A stretch of DNA of 64,000 bases from Zhihengliuella salsuginis. GTDB taxonomy: Bacteria > Actinomycetota > Actinomycetes > Actinomycetales > Micrococcaceae. The notes under the pieces were generated by a model that was not told the DNA's origin, ran no database searches, and saw only the letters and a program-made list of their open reading frames with translations. The stretch spans positions 62,001-126,000 of the forward strand of contig NZ_BMXK01000008.1 in the NCBI RefSeq assembly GCF_014651715.1, given 5' to 3'. Positions 57,816 to 64,000 of the stretch are shown here, in pieces (position 1 is the stretch's first letter; every line of letters begins with the position of its first letter). The translations under genes were made by a program, and so were the position numbers.

Positions 57816-58905
57816 ATGAAGGGGTGATCGCCGAGGCGGCGTTCCCGGCCCCGTTCCGGCGGCGCACCCCCTGCTGCTGCGTCGCGTCCCTGATCTCGCC
57901 GACGAGGACCTCGATCACATCCTCGAGGAAGAGGATGCCACGGGTCATTCCGTCCGCATCGATCACGCGGGCCAGGTGCGACCCCGTGCGCTGCATGACC
58001 GACAGCGCGTCCTCGACCTCGGTGTGCGCTGCCAGGTTCGCCAGCGTCCTCAACCGCGTCACCGGAATCGGCTCGTCGGACCGGTGCGGCGGGATGCTCA
58101 TGACGTCCTTCAGGTGCAGGTAGCCGGCCAGGGCCTGGTCGTCGTCCTGCATGACGAATCGGGAGAACCCGGTCCGGCCGACGGCACGCTCGAATTCGCT
58201 CGGGGTCGTGGTCGGAGGAAGGCTGACCAGTTCGCCCAATGGCACCATCAGCGTGCCCGCCGTGTACTCCGAGAACTCGAGGGCACCCGAGATGACGCCC
58301 GACTCGTCGTCGACCAGCCCCTCCCTCCGGGACTCCTCGACGATGTTCTGGACCTCCTCCAGTGTGAAACTCGAGGTGACCTCGTCCTTTGGTTCGACGC
58401 GCATCGCCCGCAGGACGTGGTTCGCCACCCAGTTGAGACTGACCACGACCGGGTAGATCAACTTCGACAGCGCCACCAGAGGCGGCGCGAGCACCAGAAC
58501 CGAGCGGTCGGCCACCGAGACGGAGATGTTCTTCGGCACCATCTCGCCGAACGTCACATGCAGGAAGGTGACCAGCAGCAACGCGAAGACGAACGACGCC
58601 GGACCCGCGATGCCGTCCGGGACGCCCAGCGCGTGCAGCGGCTCCGCCACCAGGTGGTGGATCGCGGGCTCTGCGATGTTCAGGATCAGCAGCGAGCAGA
58701 CCGTGATGCCCAGCTGCGCGACCGCCAGCATGAGCGAGACGTGCTCCATCGCGTACAGCGCCGTGCGTGCCGGAGCACTTCCTTCCCTCGCTCTCGGCTC
58801 GATCTGGCTACGCCGCGCCGTCATGACGGCGAACTCGGCGCCGACGAAGAACGCGTTGCCGATCAAGAGGACGACCAGCCAGACGATTCCCATCCAGTCG
58901 CTCAT
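57814..58905 (-). CDS. CNNM-domain/CBS membrane protein (HlyC/CorC-like), short form
   Basis: In this 363-residue protein, residues 1-190 are the DUF21/CNNM transmembrane domain (IGNAFFVGAEFAVMTARRSQ, HVTFGEMVPKNISVSVADRS). A CBS-pair domain follows from ~200 to ~345 (GYLHLKDVMSIPPHRSDEPI, GILFLEDVIEVLVGEIRDAT). The C-terminal CorC_HlyC domain found in its upstream partner is missing. CNNM proteins are linked to magnesium transport. The old 'hemolysin' label is not supported. It overlaps the upstream paralogue by 4 bases. Confidence 0.88.
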   Translation of the reverse strand: MSDWMGIVWLVVLLIGNAFFVGAEFAVMTARRSQIEPRAREGSAPARTALYAMEHVSLMLAVAQLGITVCSLLILNIAEPAIHHLVAEPLHALGVPDGIAGPASFVFALLLVTFLHVTFGEMVPKNISVSVADRSVLVLAPPLVALSKLIYPVVVSLNWVANHVLRAMRVEPKDEVTSSFTLEEVQNIVEESRREGLVDDESGVISGALEFSEYTAGTLMVPLGELVSLPPTTTPSEFERAVGRTGFSRFVMQDDDQALAGYLHLKDVMSIPPHRSDEPIPVTRLRTLANLAAHTEVEDALSVMQRTGSHLARVIDADGMTRGILFLEDVIEVLVGEIRDATQQQGVRRRNGAGNAASAITPS

Positions 58906-60221
58906 TCCCTGCCTCCGTTGTCGTTCGCTGCCGGCGACGGGACGTACCGCAGCCGTTCGACGCGACGCCCCTCCATGCTCACGACGATCAACTCGCCGTG
59001 TTCTGTCAGGACCGTGTCGCCCGGGGCCGGGATCCGGCCGAGTTCACTCATGATGAAACCGCCGACCGTCTCGTAGGCGGCGTCGTCCGGGACGGAGAGC
59101 CCCGCGATGAGATCGCCGACCTCGTCGGGCCTCAGGAGCGCCGGGAAGTACCAGTCGCCGCTGGCCGCCTGCAGGACGCCCGGCATGGTGCGGTCGTGCT
59201 CGTCGGCTACCTCACCGACGATCTCCTCGACGAGGTCCTCCAGTGTGACCATGCCGGCGGTGCCGCCGTACTCGTCGAGCACCATCGCCACCTGGAGGTT
59301 CGCCTCGCGGAGATCGGAGAGCAGCGAATCGAGATGCACGGTCTCCGGGACCGAGATGATGTCGGACATGATGTTCGCCGCGACCAGGCCCTCGCGCTTC
59401 TCGCGCGGGACGGCCACGGCCTTCTTCACGTGGCAGACCCCGAGGACGTCGTCCGGGGACTCTCCGATGACGGGAAACCGCGAGTAGCCGGTTCGCCGCG
59501 CCGCCGTGATGATCGACGTGAGCGGGTCCTCGTCGCGCACCGATTCCATGCGGATACGGGGCGTCATGACGTCCGCCGCCGAACGCTCGGAGAAGCGCAG
59601 CGACCGCGAGAGGAAGTTGGCGGTTTCCCTGTCGAGGGTGCCCAAGTCGGCGGACCGGCGCACGAGGGAGGCCAGCTCTTCCGGATTCCGCGCACTGGAG
59701 AGCTCCTCCTTCGCCTCGAGCCCGACGAGGTGCAGGACGCGGTTGGAGAAGCCGTTCAGGACCACGATCGCCGGCTTGAACACGGCCGTGAAGACGAGTT
59801 GCGGTCGCGCGAGGGCACGCCCGACGGCGAAGGCCTTGGCGATGGCGAGGTTCTTCGGTACCAACTCGCCGATCAGCATCGAGAGCAGAGTCGCCAGCAC
59901 CATCGCCACCACGAGGGAGACGGGCGCCGCCGCCGTACCGAGCCCCCAGCCCTCCAAGACGGGCGTCAGGAGACGGCCTACCGAGGGTTCCATGACGTAC
60001 CCGGTCAGCAGGGTCGTGAGGGTGATTCCCAACTGGCACGACGACAATTGCGTCGACAGGGACCTGAGGCACCGCAAAAGCGGACGGGCACCCTTGTCAC
60101 CGGCGTTGATTGCCGCGCGGACAGTCGTCTGGTCGAGGGCCACCAGCGAGAACTCGACGGCGACGAAGAAACCGGTACCGAAAATGAGCAGCAAGCCGAG
60201 AGCCAGGAAGAGCCACTCCAT
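58902..60221 (-). CDS. CNNM-domain/CBS/CorC membrane protein (HlyC/CorC-like), full form
   Basis: In this 439-residue protein the DUF21/CNNM domain (FFVAVEFSLVALDQTTVRAA, LIGELVPKNLAIAKAFAVGR) is followed by two CBS motifs (MTPRIRMESVRDEDPLTSII, NIMSDIISVPETVHLDSLLS, GTAGMVTLEDLVEEIVGEVA). A C-terminal CorC_HlyC domain covers about residues 350-430. It is the upstream gene of a paralogous pair, as in many actinobacteria, probably acting in Mg2+ or other cation handling. Its ATG directly follows the TGA of a possible small leader frame. Confidence 0.9.
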   Translation of the reverse strand: MEWLFLALGLLLIFGTGFFVAVEFSLVALDQTTVRAAINAGDKGARPLLRCLRSLSTQLSSCQLGITLTTLLTGYVMEPSVGRLLTPVLEGWGLGTAAAPVSLVVAMVLATLLSMLIGELVPKNLAIAKAFAVGRALARPQLVFTAVFKPAIVVLNGFSNRVLHLVGLEAKEELSSARNPEELASLVRRSADLGTLDRETANFLSRSLRFSERSAADVMTPRIRMESVRDEDPLTSIITAARRTGYSRFPVIGESPDDVLGVCHVKKAVAVPREKREGLVAANIMSDIISVPETVHLDSLLSDLREANLQVAMVLDEYGGTAGMVTLEDLVEEIVGEVADEHDRTMPGVLQAASGDWYFPALLRPDEVGDLIAGLSVPDDAAYETVGGFIMSELGRIPAPGDTVLTEHGELIVVSMEGRRVERLRYVPSPAANDNGGRE

Positions 60222-60413
60222 TCAGCAGCTCGATCCGGACGTCGGCACCGGGCGTATCGACACGGCCGGTCTAGAAGGCTCCGCACTGGCCGGATCCGCG
60301 CAGGCGGATGGCGAGGACGGGGGGTTGTCGGACGGAGAGACCAGAGATTTGCCGGCACCAGATGCCGCGCTGCGAATGCGCACGGCAGGCCGGCTCAGAG
60401 AGTGACTGTCCAT
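60222..60413 (-). CDS. Possible small leader ORF before the CNNM genes
   Basis: A 63-codon frame (MDSHSLSRPAVRIRSAASGA at its start) ends with a TGA directly abutting the ATG of the next gene. A TAGACT element lies 10 bases before its ATG. The product is Ser/Pro/Arg-rich without a recognisable domain, and its third-position GC is lower than in neighbouring genes. It may be a translated leader or only untranslated mRNA. I do not assign a function. Confidence 0.25.
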   Translation of the reverse strand: MDSHSLSRPAVRIRSAASGAGKSLVSPSDNPPSSPSACADPASAEPSRPAVSIRPVPTSGSSC

Positions 60414-60423
60414 AAGAATCCCC

Positions 60424-60429
60424 AGTCTA
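60424..60429 (-). promoter_or_regulatory. -10 hexamer TAGACT upstream of the CNNM gene pair
   Basis: TAGACT on the minus strand would start transcription near 60417, giving a leader of about 195 bases before the first CNNM gene. Confidence 0.35.
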
Positions 60430-60539
60430 CGCAACCCGCGACGAGATCGGAACGCGGGCTGTGCCGACCGCTTGCCGCAGACGGACGCACGCTGGCGACA
60501 TGCATCCCGATTGATTCGCAACGCACCGCGAAAAGTCAC

Positions 60540-60545
60540 TAGACT
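60540..60545 (+). promoter_or_regulatory. -10 hexamer TAGACT of kgd
   Basis: TAGACT lies 84 bases before the kgd GTG, so kgd has a leader. An AAGGAAGAAGAGG purine run at 60608-60620 supplies the ribosome site. Confidence 0.45.
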
Positions 60546-60629
60546 GGCCCGAGGTCTATGACTGACCGCGCGGTTCTGCCGCGGGGTTCAACGCGGCGAG
60601 GCAATTCAAGGAAGAAGAGGCGTATAAAC

Positions 60630-63600
60630 GTGCCAGATCAACCGCATCACCGGCTGACAGAAGAATTCGGCGGTAATGAGTGGCTCGTCGACGAGCTGTA
60701 CCAGCAGTACCGCCAGGACAAGAACTCCGTTGACAAGAAGTGGTGGGACATCTTCGAGTCCTTCGAGGACGACGGCAGCGCTGCCGAGGCCCCGTCGGCG
60801 AAGTCGCCGGACGCCGAGTCCGACAACGGCACCGAGCCCACCACCAAGGCCGCACCGCGCCCAGCCACGCACGCCCGGGTGGTCGACACGACCGGGACCA
60901 CCGCCGGCTCCTCGAGCGAGTCCTCGACCGGATCCAGCCAGGAACGCATCCCCGCCGACCCCGCACCCGACAAGACGAAGCAGAAGCCCGCCCCGAAGTC
61001 TGCGCCGATCCCGGCCGAGCTCCCGAAGTCCCAGAACGGCGAGGCACCCACCGAGGAAGACGTGGTCAAGCCCCTGCGCGGCCCGTCGAAGGCCATCGCC
61101 ACCAACATGGAGACGTCGCTCACCGTCCCGACGGCGACGACCGTTCGCGCCGTCGCGGCCAAGGCTCTCATCGACAACCGCGTCGTCATCAACAACCACC
61201 TGGCCCGCGCCCGCGGCGGCAAGGTCTCGTTCACGCACCTCATCGGCTACGCGGTGGTCCGCGCGCTCAAGCTCTTCCCCTCGCAGAACGTGACCTACGA
61301 CGTGGTCGACGGCAAGCCGGCGGCGGTACAGCCGGCACACGTGAACTTCGGCATCGCCATCGATCTGCCGAAGCCGGACGGCTCCCGCATGCTGGCCGTC
61401 CCGAACATCAAGAAGGCCGAGACGCTGAACTTCTCGGACTACTGGAACGCCTACGAAGACCTGATCCGCCGCGCACGCAACAACAAGCTGACCGCCGACG
61501 ACTACGCCAAGACCACGGTGTCGCTGACCAACCCGGGCGGCATCGGCACGGTCCACTCCGTTCCGCGCCTGTCCAAGGGGCAGGCCACCATCGTCGGCGT
61601 CGGCGCCCTCGAGTACCCGGCCGAATACCGCGGTGCCAGCGACAAGACCATCGCCCGTGCCGGCGTGGGCAAGATCATCACCCTGACCTCGACGTACGAC
61701 CACCGTGTCATCCAGGGCGCGGGCTCGGGCGAGTTCCTGCGCATCGTCGAGCAGCTCCTCCTCGGCGAGCAGGGCTTCTACGATGAGATCTTCGAAGCAC
61801 TGCGCATCCCCTACGAGCCGGTCCGCTGGGTCAAGGACAACCAGGTCGACGTCGACCTCGAGGTCAACAAGATCGCCCGCATCCAGCAGCTGATCCATGC
61901 CTACCGTGTGCGCGGACACCTGATGGCGGACACGAACCCTCTCGAGTACGTCCAGCGCCGGCACCCGGACCTGGACATCCAGACCTACGGTTTGACGCTG
62001 TGGGACCTGGACCGGGAGTGGGTCACCGGCGGATTCGGCGGCAAGCAGCGACTTCCCCTGCGCAAGATCCTGGGCGTCCTGCGCGACACCTACTGCCGCA
62101 CCACCGGCATCGAGTACATGCACATCCAGGACCCGGAGGAGCGCGAGTGGTTCCAGTCCGAACTGGAGCACGAGTACTCGAAGCCGACCCGGGAGGAGCA
62201 GCTCCGCGTCCTCGGACGGCTGAACGCCGCCGAGGCCTTCGAGACGTTCCTGCAGACCAAGTTCGTCGGTCAGAAGCGTTTCTCGCTCGAGGGCGGCGAA
62301 TCGCTGATCCCCCTGCTCGACGCCATCATCTCCGACGCGGCCGACCAGCGCATGGACGAAGTCACGATCGGCATGGCCCACCGCGGCCGGCTGAATGTGC
62401 TGACCAACATCGCCGGCAAGACCTACGCACAGGTGTTCCGCGAGTTCGAGGGGACGCAGGACCCGCGCTCGGTGCAGGGTTCCGGCGACGTCAAGTACCA
62501 CCTCGGTACAGAGGGCAAGTACGTCTCCGACCACGGCAACGAGACCAAGGTGTACCTGGCGGCCAACCCGTCGCACCTGGAAGCCGTGGATCCCGTGCTC
62601 GAGGGCATCGCCCGCGCCAAGCAGGACCGCCTCGACCGCGGGACGGATGGCTTCTCCGTCCTGCCGATCCTCGTCCACGGCGACGCGGCCTTCGCCGGCC
62701 AGGGCGTGGTGGCCGAGACGCTCAACCTGTCCCAGCTGCGCGGGTACCGCACCGGCGGCACCGTCCACGTGGTCGTCAACAACCAGGTCGGGTTCACGAC
62801 GGCGCCGACGGCGTCGCGCTCGTCGGTGTACTCCACCGACGTGGCGAAGATGATCCAGGCGCCGGTGTTCCACGTCAACGGCGACGATCCAGAGGCCGTG
62901 GTCCGCGTGGCCCAGTTCGCCTTCAAGTACCGCCAGAAGTTCAACAAGGACGTCGTCATCGACATGGTGTGCTACCGCCGCCGTGGCCACAACGAAGGCG
63001 ACGATCCGTCGATGACGCAGCCGATGATGTACAACCTCATCGAGGCCAAGCGCTCCACCCGCAAGCTCTACACCGAGGCCCTCGTCGGCCGTGGTGATAT
63101 CACGCAGGAGGAAGCAGACCAGGCGCTGCGCGACTACCAGGACCGCCTCGAGCGGGTCTTCGCCGAGACACACGCGGCCCAGACCTCGCCGATCCCGGTG
63201 GTCAGCTCCGACGGCGCGGTCAACGACCTGGAGCTCCCCACGGCCCAGGTCAGCGACGACGTCAATGCGCCGACGACGACGGCGATCTCCGCCGAGACCC
63301 TGGCACACATCGGCCGGGCCCACACGGAGATCCCGGAGAACTTCACGGTGCACCCGAAGCTCAAGGCGCTGCTCGACCGCCGCGCCAAGATGTCCACCGA
63401 GGGCGGCATCGACTGGGGCTTCGCGGAGATCGCGGCTTTCGGTTCGCTCTCCATGGAGGGCGTCCCGGTCCGCCTCGCCGGCCAGGACTCGCGCCGTGGC
63501 ACGTTCGTGCAGCGCCACGCGGTCTTCCACGACCGCAGCAACGGCGACGAGTGGATGCCGCTGCAGCACCTGTCCGACGACCAGTCGAAGATCTGGATCT

Positions 63601-64000
63601 ACGATTCGCTGCTGAGCGAATACGCGGCGATGGGCTTCGAGTACGGCTACTCCGTCGAGCGCCCGGACGCCCTGGTGCTCTGGGAGGCGCAGTTCGGCGA
63701 TTTCGTCAACGGCGCCCAGACCGTCATCGATGAATTCATCTCCTCCGCCGAGCAGAAGTGGGGCCAGCGCTCCTCCGTCGTCCTGATGCTGCCGCACGGG
63801 TACGAGGGCCAGGGACCGGACCACTCCTCAGCACGCATCGAGCGGTTCCTGCAGATGTGCGCGGAGAACAACATCGTCGTCGCGAACCCGTCCTCGGGTG
63901 CCAACCACTTCCACCTGCTCCGGCGCCAGGCGTACAGCCGTCCGCGCAAGCCGCTGGTCATCTTCACGCCGAAGCAGCTCTTGCGACTGAAGGCCGCAGC
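60630..64000 (+). CDS. kgd: Multifunctional 2-oxoglutarate decarboxylase/dehydrogenase Kgd (3' end missing)
   Basis: 1123 codons are visible and the frame is open to the window end; family members are about 1230-1270 residues, so roughly the last 10% is missing. The short N-terminal segment (EFGGNEWLVDELYQQYRQDK) is followed by an Ala/Pro/Ser-rich linker. An acyltransferase domain with catalytic TYDHRVIQGAGSGEF lies near residue 356. The E1 thiamine-dependent domain has GMAHRGRLNVLTNIAGKTY (~580), HGDAAFAGQGVVAETLNLSQ (~684) and VNNQVGFTT (~715). This fused E2-E1 layout is actinobacterial. It links 2-oxoglutarate to succinyl-CoA in the TCA cycle. GTG start. Confidence 0.95.
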   Translation, partial: MPDQPHHRLTEEFGGNEWLVDELYQQYRQDKNSVDKKWWDIFESFEDDGSAAEAPSAKSPDAESDNGTEPTTKAAPRPATHARVVDTTGTTAGSSSESSTGSSQERIPADPAPDKTKQKPAPKSAPIPAELPKSQNGEAPTEEDVVKPLRGPSKAIATNMETSLTVPTATTVRAVAAKALIDNRVVINNHLARARGGKVSFTHLIGYAVVRALKLFPSQNVTYDVVDGKPAAVQPAHVNFGIAIDLPKPDGSRMLAVPNIKKAETLNFSDYWNAYEDLIRRARNNKLTADDYAKTTVSLTNPGGIGTVHSVPRLSKGQATIVGVGALEYPAEYRGASDKTIARAGVGKIITLTSTYDHRVIQGAGSGEFLRIVEQLLLGEQGFYDEIFEALRIPYEPVRWVKDNQVDVDLEVNKIARIQQLIHAYRVRGHLMADTNPLEYVQRRHPDLDIQTYGLTLWDLDREWVTGGFGGKQRLPLRKILGVLRDTYCRTTGIEYMHIQDPEEREWFQSELEHEYSKPTREEQLRVLGRLNAAEAFETFLQTKFVGQKRFSLEGGESLIPLLDAIISDAADQRMDEVTIGMAHRGRLNVLTNIAGKTYAQVFREFEGTQDPRSVQGSGDVKYHLGTEGKYVSDHGNETKVYLAANPSHLEAVDPVLEGIARAKQDRLDRGTDGFSVLPILVHGDAAFAGQGVVAETLNLSQLRGYRTGGTVHVVVNNQVGFTTAPTASRSSVYSTDVAKMIQAPVFHVNGDDPEAVVRVAQFAFKYRQKFNKDVVIDMVCYRRRGHNEGDDPSMTQPMMYNLIEAKRSTRKLYTEALVGRGDITQEEADQALRDYQDRLERVFAETHAAQTSPIPVVSSDGAVNDLELPTAQVSDDVNAPTTTAISAETLAHIGRAHTEIPENFTVHPKLKALLDRRAKMSTEGGIDWGFAEIAAFGSLSMEGVPVRLAGQDSRRGTFVQRHAVFHDRSNGDEWMPLQHLSDDQSKIWIYDSLLSEYAAMGFEYGYSVERPDALVLWEAQFGDFVNGAQTVIDEFISSAEQKWGQRSSVVLMLPHGYEGQGPDHSSARIERFLQMCAENNIVVANPSSGANHFHLLRRQAYSRPRKPLVIFTPKQLLRLKAA

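Noticed and set aside
60606-63824. 1072-codon open frame opposite kgd
   Set aside because: The plus-strand frame from 60630 carries the complete Kgd motif order. The antisense product has no recognisable domain.

Overview
This window is a dense, high-GC, almost fully coding chromosomal segment of an actinobacterium. The gene set suggests the Micrococcaceae (Arthrobacter-like). Evidence includes EndoMS/NucS instead of MutS-type repair, a Kgd-type 2-oxoglutarate enzyme with an N-terminal acyltransferase domain, DUF3039, DUF2550 and DUF2017 proteins, an actinobacterial 270-residue ATP synthase delta subunit, and very high GC at third codon positions. The genus cannot be fixed from the sequence alone. 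I see no insertion sequence, prophage, CRISPR array or rRNA. One tRNA gene (tRNA-Arg, anticodon CCG) is present.

Layout. (1) 1-11 kb: the 3' part of an IclR regulator; the SbcC-SbcD nuclease; a divergent, apparently degenerate ADP-ribosylglycohydrolase-like protein; then a leftward run clpS, DUF2017, murI, metallo-beta-lactamase fold protein, rph, rdgB and a DEDDh exonuclease with a BRCT domain. (2) 11-24 kb: rightward pncB-pncA (NAD salvage); a leftward DUF3039 protein and SF2 helicase; a two-gene ABC exporter; a three-segment membrane protein with a YbbN-like partner; a small Cys/His protein; and rightward nucS, nagA and a cold-shock gene. (3) 24-45 kb: one long leftward core block reading argS, lysA, hom, thrC, thrB, rho, prfA, prmC, sua5, wecA-like, two small ATP-synthase-associated membrane proteins, atpBEFHAGDC and DUF2550. 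(4) 45-64 kb: tRNA-Arg; a TrpXYZ-like ABC transporter; the RNA helicase hrpA; a divergent HIT/cysteine desulfhydrase pair; zur convergent with znuABC; two CNNM/CBS membrane proteins; and the start of kgd, which runs off the end.

Several blocks work together. The aspartate-family genes (hom, thrC, thrB, lysA) make threonine and lysine. prfA and prmC pair a release factor with its methylase. pncB and pncA form one nicotinamide salvage step pair. zur and znuABC form a zinc regulon with a visible operator-like palindrome before znuA. Gene order from argS to atpC, and in the clpS/murI/rph/rdgB block, resembles what I recall of the Mycobacterium tuberculosis Rv129x-Rv134x region.

The most striking non-genic pattern is promoter architecture. 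At least a dozen genes have a TANNNT-like -10 hexamer ending 6-8 bases before the start codon, the expected signature of leaderless transcription. In the HIT/desulfhydrase pair two opposed -10 hexamers overlap. No clearly novel defence or biosynthetic system is visible. The best candidates for under-described biology are the helicase/DUF3039 pair, the membrane protein with an internal signal-peptide-like segment, and the degenerate ADP-ribosylglycohydrolase-like gene beside sbcCD.
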